From positions 1-64,000 of the forward strand of contig CALUPK010000002.1 in the NCBI GenBank assembly GCA_944322575.1: a DNA stretch of 64,000 bases, read 5' to 3'. Every line of letters starts with the position of its first letter. Position 1 is the stretch's first letter. Below the pieces are notes generated by a model, which saw only the letters and a list, made by a program, of their open reading frames with translations, searched no databases and had not been told where the DNA came from. Positions 1 to 9,005 of the stretch are shown here, piece by piece. A program made the position numbers and the translations under genes. This DNA is from an uncultured Bacteroidales bacterium. GTDB taxonomy: Bacteria > Bacteroidota > Bacteroidia > Bacteroidales > UBA932.

Positions 1-1250
1 AGCAGGCGGTAGGCTTCCTGGCACAGGACGGTGGCGGGCACGAGGGCGATTGACAGACCCAGGGCCCATTCCCACGGCAGGGTGCAGTAGAGGACTACGG
101 CGTAGATGATCAGCAGCAGGGGCCAGAGCACGAGGGTGACCACGAAGCGGATGGAGTTGTAGAAGGCGCGGTCCTTCATCTTCGAGAAGAGGAAGGCGGC
201 CAGGCCGGTGACCGGGAGGGTCAGTATTCCTGCGGGGATGGTGTAGGGCAGGGTGACAATGAGCACCAGCAGCTGGAAGAGTCTGGACCAGAAGGGGTGC
301 TTCTTGACGACGGAGCCGAGGGAGATGCTGCGGGCGGTCCGTTCTCTATAGATTTCAGCGGCGGAGCCGAGCAGCTGTGCGGCGCGTTCCGGCTCGGAGG
401 CCCTTAGCGCGGCTATCTGCCCGAGGGTCATCTTGTTGGCGGCGAAGCGGGTGGTAAGGGCGTGGCGGCGCTCCCGCGGATGCTCCTTCCTCCAGGCATC
501 CACTTGCTGATTGATGACTGCGGCGCAGGTTTCCAGGGTGGCGTCGTAGTGCTCGTCATCGGGGATGTAGAGGATGACTTCCTTCATGCGCTCGGAGAGG
601 TCGTCCTTCATCAGGTTCATCACCTCGGGCTGGGAAAGTGAGGCGTGCTCCCTGAGATATGCGCTGACGTTGATGGGCTCGCCTATCTGCACCAATACGG
701 TGGAGCGGAAGCGGAAGAAGTTGCCGTACTCCAGGCCGACCGGCACGATGTACAGGGGCAGGCGGCCGTCCATGAGCTCCTCGGCCTCCAGGGCGATGCG
801 GAAGATGCCCTTGGACAGGGGCAGCAGGGAGTGTTTGGCCTGGTGCCGGCCCTCGGGCAGGATGCAGAAGGGCACCTTGTCCAGGAGGACGTCCACGCTC
901 TTGTGGATGATCTCGGTGTTCTTGCGCACCTCGTCCATGCCGTCGCGGATGCGCATGATGGGCATGATCTTCAGGAAGCGGAGAATCTTCGCGACTTTGG
1001 GGTTCCTGAAAATGTCGGCCCTGGCTACGAATACCTTCTGCTTGCGGTCCATGGCCAGGATGACCAGCGCGTCCATCAGGGCGTTGGTGTGGTTGGGGGC
1101 GTAGATGACGGCCCCGTCGGCGGGGACCTTCTCCAGCCCGACGTATTTTATCCTGCGGTACGCCATCCGCAGCATGAAATCCACGTAATGCCGCAGAAAG
1201 GCGTAGAGCCCGTCGAAGTCCTGTATTTTCCTGTTTTCCTTCTTACTCAT
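1..1250 (-). CDS. Lysophospholipid acyltransferase family protein (PlsC-like), 3' end outside window
   Basis: Likely transfers an acyl chain to lysophosphatidate or a related glycerolipid at the inner membrane. Reading from the ATG at 1248-1250, the frame stays open for 416 codons to the window edge, so the C-terminus is missing. The acyltransferase signature NHTNALMD (H54, D59) is followed by a PEGRH block, the counterpart of the family's EGTR motif. Two or three hydrophobic segments lie in the last 120 residues, so it is probably membrane-anchored at its C-terminal side, as in long Bacteroidota homologues. It follows the symporter gene by 12 nt on the same strand and is probably co-transcribed with it. 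The exact acceptor is unknown. Confidence 0.85.
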   Translation of the reverse strand, partial: MSKKENRKIQDFDGLYAFLRHYVDFMLRMAYRRIKYVGLEKVPADGAVIYAPNHTNALMDALVILAMDRKQKVFVARADIFRNPKVAKILRFLKIMPIMRIRDGMDEVRKNTEIIHKSVDVLLDKVPFCILPEGRHQAKHSLLPLSKGIFRIALEAEELMDGRLPLYIVPVGLEYGNFFRFRSTVLVQIGEPINVSAYLREHASLSQPEVMNLMKDDLSERMKEVILYIPDDEHYDATLETCAAVINQQVDAWRKEHPRERRHALTTRFAANKMTLGQIAALRASEPERAAQLLGSAAEIYRERTARSISLGSVVKKHPFWSRLFQLLVLIVTLPYTIPAGILTLPVTGLAAFLFSKMKDRAFYNSIRFVVTLVLWPLLLIIYAVVLYCTLPWEWALGLSIALVPATVLCQEAYRL

Positions 1251-1262
1251 TGTCCTTGAAAA

Positions 1263-2237
1263 TTATGCTGCCGCCTTGACATTGTCCTCCGGAAGGGGAT
1301 GCCTGCGGAAGATGGCTGCCAGCGTGAGTCCCGCGATGATATGCCAGATGCCCCACCATGCCGTGACAAAGAGCATTCCGCCGTAGTGCCCGTGCCATAT
1401 CTCCGGAGGGAAGATGGCCGGGTTGAACAGCAGCACCAGTCCTAAGCCGGAGTTCTGGATGCCGACCTCGATGGTCACGGAGCGGCGGTCCCTCAGCGGC
1501 AGGCGGCCCGCCATGCCCCCGAAGTACCCGGTGGCGAAGGCGGCGGCGTTGTGCACCAGTACGATGCAGAAAATGAAGATGATGTTGTCGATGAACAGCT
1601 GGAAGTTCTGGGCGAAGGAGGCCACCACCATCACTAAGAAGAGGAGGATGGAGAGGGTCTGCGCCGGCTTGGTGATCTTCTTCGTGGCATTGGGGAAATA
1701 CCGGGCGAAGAGCATTCCCAGGACAATGGGGATGCCCAGGAGCAGGAGTATCTGCCAGAGCATCGGCAGGAAGGGGATGACCAGCCGGGGAATGTCGCCG
1801 GAGACGCTGATGGCGCTGTAGTACAATGTGCCCCAGACGTAGAAGTTGAGGGGGGTTACCAGCGGGGCGAAGGCGGTGGTAACGGCGGTCATGCTCACGG
1901 AAAGCTCGACGTTGCCCTTCGACAGGGAGGAGATGAAGTTGGAGATGTTGCCGCCGGGGCAGGAGGCCACCAGTATCATGCCGAGGGCCACCATCGGGGT
2001 AATCCAGGGGTTCAGGGCCAGGCAGATCAGGAAGGTCACTGCGGGCAGGCCGACCCACTGCAGGAGGATGCCGGTGATGATGGACTTGGGATGGCGGAAT
2101 ACGTTCTTGAAGGTGTCCAGCTTTATCCCGAGGGCTACTCCGAACATGATGAAGGCCAGCAGGATGTTGACTATCATCATGCCGTTCTCCCCGAAGTTGA
2201 TGGAGATGGAGTTGAGGCTTTCTAACTGTTCTTTCAT
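1263..2237 (-). CDS. Bile acid:sodium symporter family (BASS) transporter
   Basis: Predicted inner-membrane sodium-coupled transporter of the BASS superfamily (324 aa), with about nine to ten hydrophobic helices. Two family hallmarks are visible: ASCPGGNISN near residue 96, and EVGIQNSGLG in the C-terminal half. These form the crossing-helix, sodium-binding core. The substrate cannot be read from sequence; BASS proteins carry bile acids, pantoate, pyruvate or other organic anions. It is separated from pgk upstream by a hairpin terminator and followed after 12 nt by the acyltransferase. No promoter motif is obvious in the 60-nt gap, so part of its expression may be readthrough from pgk. Confidence 0.88.
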   Translation of the reverse strand: MKEQLESLNSISINFGENGMMIVNILLAFIMFGVALGIKLDTFKNVFRHPKSIITGILLQWVGLPAVTFLICLALNPWITPMVALGMILVASCPGGNISNFISSLSKGNVELSVSMTAVTTAFAPLVTPLNFYVWGTLYYSAISVSGDIPRLVIPFLPMLWQILLLLGIPIVLGMLFARYFPNATKKITKPAQTLSILLFLVMVVASFAQNFQLFIDNIIFIFCIVLVHNAAAFATGYFGGMAGRLPLRDRRSVTIEVGIQNSGLGLVLLFNPAIFPPEIWHGHYGGMLFVTAWWGIWHIIAGLTLAAIFRRHPLPEDNVKAAA

Positions 2238-2253
2238 CGGTAAAAATTACAAA

Positions 2254-2284
2254 TCCGCCGGAACTCGGTTGAAGCTCCGGCGGA
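2254..2284 (-). terminator. Hairpin terminator downstream of pgk
   Basis: TCCGCCGGA (2254-2262) pairs exactly with TCCGGCGGA (2276-2284). On the minus strand the stem is followed by a T-rich run (complement of 2241-2247). It sits 15 nt after the pgk stop codon, as expected of an intrinsic terminator. Confidence 0.75.
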
Positions 2285-2298
2285 CTATTTTAATTGAT

Positions 2299-3549
2299 TT
2301 ATTCCTTAATTGCCTTGATGCCGGGCAGCTCTTTGCCCTCCAGGAACTCCAGCATCGCACCGCCGCCGGTGGACACATAGCTCACCTTGTCGGCATACCC
2401 CATCTGGGTCACAGCCGCTACGGAGTCTCCGCCTCCCACGAGGGTGAAGGCGCCTTTCTCGGTGGCCTCGGCGAGAATCTCTGCTATGGAGTTGGTGCCG
2501 TATGCGAAGTTGGGCATCTCGAACACGCCTACAGGACCGTTCCAGAGGATGGTCCTGGAGCCCAGCAGGACCTCTTTCCACTCGGCCACAGCCTTGGGGG
2601 AGGCATCCATGCCCATCCAGCCGTCGGGAATGGCGTTCGAGGGGCAGATCTGGGTGTGCGCGTTGTTATCGAAAGCATCTGCGGCTACTACCTCGGTCGA
2701 GAAGTACAGCTTCACGCCTTTCTCCTTGGCCTTGGCTAAGGTGTCGAGGGCAGTCTGGAGCTGGTCGTCCTCCACGAGGGAAGTTCCGATGGTGCCGCCC
2801 TGGGCTTTCATGAAGGTGTAGACCATGCCGCCGCCGATGATCATGTTGTCGGCCAGGTCGAGCAGATGCTCGATGACACCGAGCTTGGAGGATACCTTGG
2901 CGCCGCCGAGGATGACGGTCAGGGGGCGCTGGGGATTGCCCAGTACCTTGTCGATGGCCTTGATCTCGCCCTCCATCACGTAGCCGAACATCTTGTCGTT
3001 GGGAAAATACTTGGCGATGAGGGCTGTGGAGGCGTGGGCGCGGTGAGCCGTGCCGAATGCGTCGTTGATGTAGCAGTCAGCGTACGAGGCCAGATGCTCG
3101 GTGAACTTCTTCTGGCTCTCCTTTACGGCAGCCTTGGCGGCCTTCTTCTCCTCGTCGGTGGCGTCCTCAGCCAGTCCGCGGGGCTTGCCCTCCTCCTCGG
3201 CATAGAAACGCAGGTTCTCGAGCAGGAGCACTTCGCCGGGCTTGAGGGCGGCGGCCTGCTCATCTGCCTTCATGCAGTCGGGAGCGAACTGCACCTTGGT
3301 GCCGAGCAATTCTTCTATGCGTCCGATAATGTGCTTGAGGGAGAATTTCTCCGCAGGTCCTTTCGGCTTCCCGAGATGGGACATTATGATGAGAGCACCT
3401 CCGCCTGCCAGTACCTTCTTCAGGGTGGGAATCGCGGCGCGGATACGTGTGTCGTCAGTGATGTTGAAATTGGCGTCGAGCGGAACGTTGAAATCCACTC
3501 TCACAATGGCCTTCTTGCCATTAAAGTCATAAGAGTCTATGTTCTGCAT
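2299..3549 (-). CDS. pgk: Phosphoglycerate kinase
   Basis: Cytoplasmic glycolytic/gluconeogenic enzyme converting 1,3-bisphosphoglycerate and ADP to 3-phosphoglycerate and ATP. The 416-aa length fits the family. Visible motifs in order: VDFNVPLD near the N-terminus (substrate loop), [16 protein letters not shown] (nucleotide-binding domain), NGPVGVFE, and the C-terminal GGGDSVAAV phosphate-binding loop. A Lys/Glu-rich stretch around residues 125-150 is typical of Bacteroidota homologues. It has its own TAATTTTG promoter 24 nt upstream and a hairpin terminator downstream, so it can act as a single-gene unit. Confidence 0.98.
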   Translation of the reverse strand: MQNIDSYDFNGKKAIVRVDFNVPLDANFNITDDTRIRAAIPTLKKVLAGGGALIIMSHLGKPKGPAEKFSLKHIIGRIEELLGTKVQFAPDCMKADEQAAALKPGEVLLLENLRFYAEEEGKPRGLAEDATDEEKKAAKAAVKESQKKFTEHLASYADCYINDAFGTAHRAHASTALIAKYFPNDKMFGYVMEGEIKAIDKVLGNPQRPLTVILGGAKVSSKLGVIEHLLDLADNMIIGGGMVYTFMKAQGGTIGTSLVEDDQLQTALDTLAKAKEKGVKLYFSTEVVAADAFDNNAHTQICPSNAIPDGWMGMDASPKAVAEWKEVLLGSRTILWNGPVGVFEMPNFAYGTNSIAEILAEATEKGAFTLVGGGDSVAAVTQMGYADKVSYVSTGGGAMLEFLEGKELPGIKAIKE

Positions 3550-3572
3550 AATTCCTAGAATTAGTCCGGCCG

Positions 3573-3580
3573 CAAAATTA
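3573..3580 (-). promoter_or_regulatory. pgk promoter -7 element (TAATTTTG)
   Basis: On the minus strand TAATTTTG matches the Bacteroidota -7 consensus TAnnTTTG and lies 23 nt before the pgk ATG. No convincing -33 TTG is seen at the usual spacing. Confidence 0.6.
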
Positions 3581-3857
3581 CAAAAATCTCCGGAATAACC
3601 TTGCAGAAAATGCGTTTGTGTAAATAATGTCGGGAGAGGGTATTTCTGTAACGGACTGATATTCAGGAGGACTTTTTTTCTATCGCTCCCGAAGTGCTTT
3701 TATAAAGTGCTTTTGGGAGCGGTGTGTAGTACGAATAGGCTGTGTGTCAGCGTTGTAGCGGCTAATGTCTCTCCCCGATGTTTTCTCGTTCGGCATCGGG
3801 AAGTGGGGAAGTGCCGTGCAGCAGCAGCGGCCGGATGGCAAAACGGCAAATATTCCG

Positions 3858-3865
3858 TATCTTTG
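3858..3865 (+). promoter_or_regulatory. RNA methyltransferase promoter -7 element (TATCTTTG)
   Basis: A perfect TAnnTTTG match ends only 4 nt before the ATG at 3870. Transcription would begin at or next to the start codon, implying a leaderless mRNA. Confidence 0.55.
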
Positions 3866-3869
3866 GCGC

Positions 3870-4898
3870 ATGAATATAGAAAGACCATCTGAGAGCTGGG
3901 GCGATTACCAGCTGATAGACTCCGGCGGATTCGAGAAGCTGGAGCGTTTCGGACGTTATACGATGATAAGGCCTGAGCCGAAGGCGCTGTGGGACAAGGC
4001 GCTGCCCGAAGGGGAGTGGAAGAGGAGGGCGCAGACGGCGTTTACTCCCGGGGCCGGCTTCTCCAAGGCGGGGAAGGAGGACAGCGGGGTGTGGACCATG
4101 CTCGGGCGGATGCAGGAGCAGTGGAACATCACCTACAGGCTGCCGGCGGTGAAAAATCCCGGAGGCAATGCGGCCGGGACGGCAGTCAGCGGGAATGGCG
4201 GAACCGGAACCGCCGAAGAAGCGGCAGCGGCAAAAATCCTCGCGGAGTGCGGCGGTGCGGACCTGTACCTGCGCTTAGGCCTCACGGCATTCAAGCACGT
4301 GGGCGTTTTCCCGGAACAGGCTCCGAACTGGGATTTCATCTACAGGCAGGTGGCCCGTCTGCGTGCCAACAATATAAAAAGAGGTGTCGCCCAGCCTCCG
4401 CGGGTACTCAACCTCTTCGCCTATACCGGTGCCGCATCCTTAGCTGCAAAGGCCGCCGGCGCCGACGTCACCCACCTCGACTCAGTCCGCCAGGTGGTCA
4501 CCTGGGCCAGGCACAATATGGAGATATCCTCCCTCGACGGCATCCGCTGGACCATCGACGATGCCCTCAAGTACGTCATCCGTCAGGTACGCCGCGGAGC
4601 TTGTTTCGACGGCATCATCCTCGACCCTCCCGCCTACGGCCGCGGCCCGGACGGAGAGCGCTGGAAGCTGGACGAGTGCCTGAACGACATTCTCAAGGGC
4701 TGCGCTCAGATTCTCGCTCCGATGAACAGCTTCTTAGTGCTGAACCTCTATTCCAACGGCTACTCGGCCATGCTCGCGGATACCCTCGTGGCCTGCGCCT
4801 TCGGTCCGGCAGGCCGCCGCACTTCCGGAGAGCTGGTCCTCCAGGATGATTTCGGCCGCATTCTGCCCCTGAGTGTATACACCCGTCTTGAACGTTAA
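3870..4898 (+). CDS. Class I SAM-dependent methyltransferase, RlmI/RlmK-like (PF10672 type)
   Basis: Probably methylates 23S rRNA cytosine or a related RNA base. The 342-aa protein has the SAM-binding strand NLFAYTGAASL, the acidic loop THLDSV, and the catalytic-region motif ILDPPAYGRG. An open frame extends upstream to 3765, but the ATG at 3870 fits the promoter (4 nt before it) and begins a family-like N-terminus (MNIERPSESWGDYQLIDSG). A Gly/Ala/Thr-rich stretch of about 30 residues interrupts the middle, just before LRLGLTAFKHVGVFPEQ, and looks like a surface loop. RNA target specificity is not readable from sequence. Confidence 0.85.
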   Translation: MNIERPSESWGDYQLIDSGGFEKLERFGRYTMIRPEPKALWDKALPEGEWKRRAQTAFTPGAGFSKAGKEDSGVWTMLGRMQEQWNITYRLPAVKNPGGNAAGTAVSGNGGTGTAEEAAAAKILAECGGADLYLRLGLTAFKHVGVFPEQAPNWDFIYRQVARLRANNIKRGVAQPPRVLNLFAYTGAASLAAKAAGADVTHLDSVRQVVTWARHNMEISSLDGIRWTIDDALKYVIRQVRRGACFDGIILDPPAYGRGPDGERWKLDECLNDILKGCAQILAPMNSFLVLNLYSNGYSAMLADTLVACAFGPAGRRTSGELVLQDDFGRILPLSVYTRLER

Positions 4899-4916
4899 GT
4901 TAAACAAATAGAAATT

Positions 4917-5523
4917 ATGAGAAAAATACTTGTCTCCATTGTCCTGCTGCTGTCCTGTCTACAGGCGGCGCAGGCTGAGAAAGTAAGCCGGGAGCAGGCG
5001 GAGGAAGCGGCCGTCGCTTTTTTCCGGTCAGCCCGCCATGCAGGCATCAGTCCGGTTTCGGCGCCTTCCCTGAGAATAGTGCGGTGCAGCAGCTCCGTTC
5101 CGGCCGGCCTCCCGTCCGAGGACGCTGCATTCTATGTATTCAACAATACTTCCGGCCCCGGGACTCCGGTGAAGGTGCTGGAGACAGCCCTGTGGGACCA
5201 GAGTGACCCTTATAACAGACTTTGTCCGGAGGTGAACGGAGCTCTCAGTCTGACTGGCTGCACGGCTACGGCGCTGGCCATAGTCATGCGTTACTACAAG
5301 TGGCCTGAGAGGGGTGCGGGGACTCTGCCCGGCTATACTACAGCGAGTTACGGGGCGTGGGTGGATGAAGTGAAGCTGGGACATGCCTACGACTGGGACA
5401 AGATGCTCCTGTACTACCACGATGACCAGTGGCAGCCGCAATCGAGGAGTTTACCGTCCGGAGCCTGAAGGGAGTGTCCCGGATATCATTGTCTACGATA
5501 GATTGATTATAAGAAGAATATGA
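4917..5523 (+). pseudogene. Decayed C10 (streptopain-like) cysteine protease
   Basis: The open frame 4917-5468 begins with a signal peptide (MRKILVSIVLLLSCLQAAQA) and keeps C10 hallmarks: AFYVFNN, ALWDQSDPYNRLCP, and the catalytic-Cys segment TGCTATALA. Two parts are missing. The inhibitory propeptide segment normally between YVFNN and the catalytic domain is reduced to a few residues, and the frame stops about 15 residues after YDWDKMLLYY, so the catalytic His region is absent. After the stop, another frame reads VYRPEPEGSVPDIIVYDRL and ends at TGA 5521-5523, overlapping the next gene's ATG. This looks like the original gene end, displaced by deletion and frameshift. Expression of a short inactive product cannot be excluded. 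Confidence 0.75.
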
Positions 5524-6623
5524 AAAAAGTACTTACCGCCGCGGCAGCTGTGATGCTGGCATTCGCGGCAGCGGCCCGTCCAGCCGCGGACGGGCCGGAT
5601 GACGGTATCTCCCGTCAGAAACTGTTTTTTGTGGATGCTCAGGATACATCCAGAGCTGTCTCCTGCTACCGTATACCGGCAATCACTACTGCGCCGGACG
5701 GCAGCCTGATAGCCGCTATAGACGAGCGGGTGCCCTCTTGCGGGGACCTGAAATGGAGCCGGGATATCAACATCGTCATCCGCCGCAGCACCGACGGTGG
5801 CCGGACATGGGGCCCGGTGGAGAGGGTGGCGGACTTTCCCGACGGGCAGTCGGCCTCTGACCCCTCGCTGATAACCGACACTGTCAGCGGTACGGTATTC
5901 CTCTTCTACAATTTCATGGACCACGACCGTGCGAAGGACGTCTATTTCTTCCACGTCGTGTACAGTACGGACAACGGCCTGACATGGTCTGAGCCGGAGG
6001 ACATCACGGCTCAGGTGGCTCCTGAGGAGTGGAGGGGCGACTTCAAGTTCCTTACATCCGGTCAGGGTACGGCCACCCGCGACGGCCGCCTCCTGCATAC
6101 GATGGTGAACCTCCAGAAGGGCCTGCATCTGATAGAGAGTACCGACGGCGGCCGCACCTGGCATCTGTTGGAGGCTCCGATAGCTCCTGCCGACGAGTCG
6201 AAGGTCATCGAGCTGCCGGACGGACGCTGGATGATCAACAGCCGGGTCAACGAGGGCGGCATGCGCTGGATCCATATTTCGGAGGACAAGGGCCGCACCT
6301 GGATCTCAAACCCTCATTCTGACCTGCCGGATCCCGGCTGCAACGGCGCCATTGTCCATTATCCGTACCTCGGGGGAGATGACGGCTGTCTGCTCTTCGT
6401 CAACGCTGCCGATTCCGAGTACCGCCGCAACCTGACTCTGCGCTGGAGTACGGACGGCGGTCTGACCTGGAGTGCCGGGCTGACTATAGTGGAGGGCGAT
6501 GCCGGCTATTCCGACCTTGCCGTCCTTCCTTTCGGAGATGTCGTCGTGTTCTACGAGCGTGACGGATATACTGTCAATGAGGTGGCAGTTGTCCCTAAAT
6601 CAGCATTGGGTATAGATAATTAG
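5520..6623 (+). CDS. Exo-alpha-sialidase (GH33)
   Basis: Secreted sialidase releasing terminal sialic acid from glycans such as mucin. The 367-aa protein has a signal peptide (residues 1 to about 20), the arginine-triad motif YRIPAI (R51), and five Asp boxes of the S-x-D-x-G-x-T-W type (STDGGRTW twice, STDNGLTW, SEDKGRTW, STDGGLTW), the six-bladed propeller signature. AGYSDLAVL near the C-terminus probably carries the nucleophilic tyrosine. LPDGRWMINSR is also characteristic. Its start overlaps the stop of the decayed upstream gene (ATGA), so it may once have been translationally coupled to that gene. No nan catabolic genes are visible nearby. Confidence 0.93.
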   Translation: MKKVLTAAAAVMLAFAAAARPAADGPDDGISRQKLFFVDAQDTSRAVSCYRIPAITTAPDGSLIAAIDERVPSCGDLKWSRDINIVIRRSTDGGRTWGPVERVADFPDGQSASDPSLITDTVSGTVFLFYNFMDHDRAKDVYFFHVVYSTDNGLTWSEPEDITAQVAPEEWRGDFKFLTSGQGTATRDGRLLHTMVNLQKGLHLIESTDGGRTWHLLEAPIAPADESKVIELPDGRWMINSRVNEGGMRWIHISEDKGRTWISNPHSDLPDPGCNGAIVHYPYLGGDDGCLLFVNAADSEYRRNLTLRWSTDGGLTWSAGLTIVEGDAGYSDLAVLPFGDVVVFYERDGYTVNEVAVVPKSALGIDN

Positions 6624-6689
6624 ATAAAAAAAAGTGGCGGTTGGGAGATTTTTTATATTTTTGTGTGTTATTTTCGGATAAAAAGGTAT

Positions 6690-7685
6690 ATGCGCAAAAA
6701 ATCGGATAAACAATATATTCTCAACCGCGAGACACTCGATTACGATGTGGTGGAACAGCCGTCTTTGATTAAGCGATCTCTGAAGGCTGTTCTGCTTTAT
6801 GCTTTTTCAAGTGTGTCGGTATTTCTGCTTTCTCTCTTTTTGCTGACGGATGTGTTCCATCTCAAGACTCCTAAAAGACTGCTGGTGGAGAGAGAATCGA
6901 AGGAATGGCATTCGAAGCTGGATATTATGCAGCGCAGGTTGGAGTCAGCGGACATGGCCCTGCAGGATATGGAACGCAGGGACAACTCTCTGTACCGTTC
7001 GGTATTCGGAATGGAAAAGATACCGGAAGATATACGTAATGCCGGTTATGGCGGTGTGGACCGTTATGCGGATATCCGCGAGCGCGATTATACAGGAGAG
7101 CTGACGGCATCCGTGATGCTCTCCGATATCCTTATGAAGAAAGCGTATGTTCAGTCCAAGTCCTTTGACCAGGTGGCGCTCATATCCGAGAGGGCTGCGG
7201 AGATGGCTCTATGCGCTCCGACCATTCCTCCGGTCAACTATGCTCATGTGCGTCAGGCTTCCGGTTTCGGTACACGTGTGGACCCTATACTGAAGAACCG
7301 CTACGGCAGGCATCTCGGAGTGGACCTCGCACCCAAGTCCGGCCGTGACGGAGAACCGATTTATGTAACCGGCAACGGTGTGGTGAAATATGTCGGATAC
7401 GACGCGGGCGGATATGGACGCTATATACTGGTGGATCATGGTTTCGGATACCAGACGCGGTATGCGCATCTGAGTAAGGCCCTCGTGGTCAAAGGACAGG
7501 AGGTGAAGCGCGGACAGCAGATCGCAGAGATGGGCAATACCGGCCGCTCTACAGGTACTCACCTGCATTATGAGGTCATCTATATGAAGCGTCACGTCAA
7601 CCCTGTGAACTATTACAACAAAGACATTCTTCCCGAGGATTACGCCGCCATCATCGACTCTTCCAACGAGAAGCCCATGAGCTGA
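6690..7685 (+). CDS. M23 family (LytM-like) metallopeptidase, first of a tandem pair
   Basis: Membrane-anchored periplasmic peptidoglycan endopeptidase or regulator of one. The start at 6690 (MRKKSDKQYILNRETL) is preferred over the GTG at 6663. One transmembrane helix (about residues 34-54) is followed by a coiled-coil segment and a C-terminal M23 domain. Zinc ligands are present: HLGVDL (H-x3-D) and the HLHYE motif, with RYAHLS between them, so the enzyme looks catalytically competent. It begins a long co-directional cluster, with its paralogue 4 nt downstream. An AT-rich TATATTTTG sequence about 27 nt upstream is a near-consensus -7 element. Confidence 0.9.
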   Translation: MRKKSDKQYILNRETLDYDVVEQPSLIKRSLKAVLLYAFSSVSVFLLSLFLLTDVFHLKTPKRLLVERESKEWHSKLDIMQRRLESADMALQDMERRDNSLYRSVFGMEKIPEDIRNAGYGGVDRYADIRERDYTGELTASVMLSDILMKKAYVQSKSFDQVALISERAAEMALCAPTIPPVNYAHVRQASGFGTRVDPILKNRYGRHLGVDLAPKSGRDGEPIYVTGNGVVKYVGYDAGGYGRYILVDHGFGYQTRYAHLSKALVVKGQEVKRGQQIAEMGNTGRSTGTHLHYEVIYMKRHVNPVNYYNKDILPEDYAAIIDSSNEKPMS

Positions 7686-7689
7686 TATT

Positions 7690-8649
7690 ATGGGCAAGCT
7701 GAAGTACGATAAGGACCTTCTGGACTTTGTCGAGGAAAAGCACTCGGCCGGATATCTTGTGCTGCGGATACTTAAGTTTGTGGCCTATACCCTGGCTTTG
7801 GTTGTCCTGTATTTTATAATCTTTACCCTTTTCTTCTCTTCTGAGGAGGAGAGGCGCATGATATCTGAGAGCCGTCTGATAGAGGAGCAGTATGACAATC
7901 TGGCCAAGCAGACAGACCTCCTCGAGAATGTCATCAAGGAACTGGGCCAGAAGGACGAGCGCATCTACCATGAGCTGTTCAATACGGATTTCCCCGATTT
8001 TTCGTTCTCTGACTCATCATCAGTGGACTATATGTCAGACTCGGTGTACAGTGAGGCGGTGATTTTACACACGGCCGAGAAAATCAGCCGCTTAGAAGTA
8101 GAGTACGATTACTGCTCCGAGCTTATTTCCCAGATAATGGACTCGCTTTCGGTGGACGGACGTTCGGATGCACTGGTGAGTATGCCGTCGATTCTGCCGA
8201 TTGCAGATTTCCCTCTCGGCAACGTGGGGGCGTCGATAGGCCGCAAGATGCATCCCTTTTATAAAAAGGTAGTCTACCACGGAGGGTTGGACCTGGTGGC
8301 TCCGGTAGGAGTGGAGGTGAGGGCGACGGCCGACGGACGTGTCAAGTCGGTAGAGCGTGCCCAGAAACTGCAGGGTACCAGGATAGTCATAGACCATGGC
8401 AACGGCTATGAGACCGTCTATGCGCATCTGTCGGACCTGTTGGTGCGTAAAGGACAGAAAGTGAGCCGGGGGGATGTGATAGGCCGTACTGGCAACAGCG
8501 GTACGTCATTCGCACCGCATCTGCACTATGAGGTGCAGTTCAACGGTCAGCAGCAGGATCCTCTTAACTATTTCAACGGGGAGCTGGATACAGACCGTTA
8601 CGGAGAGCTGCTCATATATGCAGTCAATACAGGACAATCACTTGACTAA
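7690..8649 (+). CDS. M23 family (LytM-like) metallopeptidase, second of a tandem pair
   Basis: Paralogue of the preceding gene with the same architecture in 319 aa: short cytoplasmic N-terminus, one transmembrane helix (about residues 24-46), coiled coil, then an M23 domain with YHGGLDL (H-x3-D), YAHLSDL and HLHYE. Both paralogues keep all zinc ligands, so neither is an obvious EnvC/NlpD-type degenerate activator. The two are likely partners in cell-wall remodelling at the inner membrane. The 4-nt gap indicates co-translation. Confidence 0.9.
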   Translation: MGKLKYDKDLLDFVEEKHSAGYLVLRILKFVAYTLALVVLYFIIFTLFFSSEEERRMISESRLIEEQYDNLAKQTDLLENVIKELGQKDERIYHELFNTDFPDFSFSDSSSVDYMSDSVYSEAVILHTAEKISRLEVEYDYCSELISQIMDSLSVDGRSDALVSMPSILPIADFPLGNVGASIGRKMHPFYKKVVYHGGLDLVAPVGVEVRATADGRVKSVERAQKLQGTRIVIDHGNGYETVYAHLSDLLVRKGQKVSRGDVIGRTGNSGTSFAPHLHYEVQFNGQQQDPLNYFNGELDTDRYGELLIYAVNTGQSLD

Positions 8650-8663
8650 ACAACTATACCGCT

Positions 8664-9005
8664 ATGCCGTACAAGGAATACAAACCGGAGAAGCTGTACT
8701 ACAGCATTGGCGAGGTGGCTGAGATACTCGGAGAGAGCACATCGCTGGTCCGTTTCTGGTCGGACACCTTCACGGACTTTGTGAAACCGGAGCGCAACCG
8801 CAAGGGCAACCGCAGGTTCCATCCTTCGGATGTGGAGAATCTCAAGATTATCCACCATTTGGTGAAGGACCTGAAAATGACTCTCGACGGTGCGGCTGCG
8901 AGAATGAAGAACAACAGGGAGGGCTTGGACAACCGTACTGAGGTCGTGGCGCGTCTGCGCGGTATCCGTGAATCCCTGCTCGAAATTTCTAAATCCCTCG
9001 GCTGA
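8664..9005 (+). CDS. MerR family transcriptional regulator
   Basis: Small (113 aa) DNA-binding protein. The winged-helix MerR signature YYSIGEVAEILGESTSLVRFW occupies the N-terminus, followed by GNRRFHPSDVENL and a short dimerisation helix. There is no C-terminal effector domain and no cysteine metal or redox motif, so the ligand is unknown. This short type is common in Bacteroidota next to M23 peptidase genes. Its stop codon overlaps the Nif3 start (TGATG), implying translational coupling. Confidence 0.88.
   Translation: MPYKEYKPEKLYYSIGEVAEILGESTSLVRFWSDTFTDFVKPERNRKGNRRFHPSDVENLKIIHHLVKDLKMTLDGAAARMKNNREGLDNRTEVVARLRGIRESLLEISKSLG

Larger units (their letters stand above)
3550..3869. other. 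Divergent intergenic region between pgk and the RNA methyltransferase
   Basis: This 320-bp gap holds the two opposing promoters and one hairpin. CGCTCCC (3684-3690) pairs with GGGAGCG (3715-3721) around a duplicated AAGTGCTTTTAT-like unit. The hairpin has no T-tract on either exit side, so it does not look like an intrinsic terminator. Short open frames here have no recognisable similarity or start context, and I call no gene. Confidence 0.5.

Noticed and set aside
645..1259. 204-codon plus-strand frame
   Set aside because: Antisense to the acyltransferase, which has an intact HX4D motif and reads through the window edge.
5797..6480. Repeated DNA similar to ACGGCGG-CGCACCTGG in the sialidase gene
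   Set aside because: These are the Asp-box protein repeats of the propeller, not a DNA repeat element.
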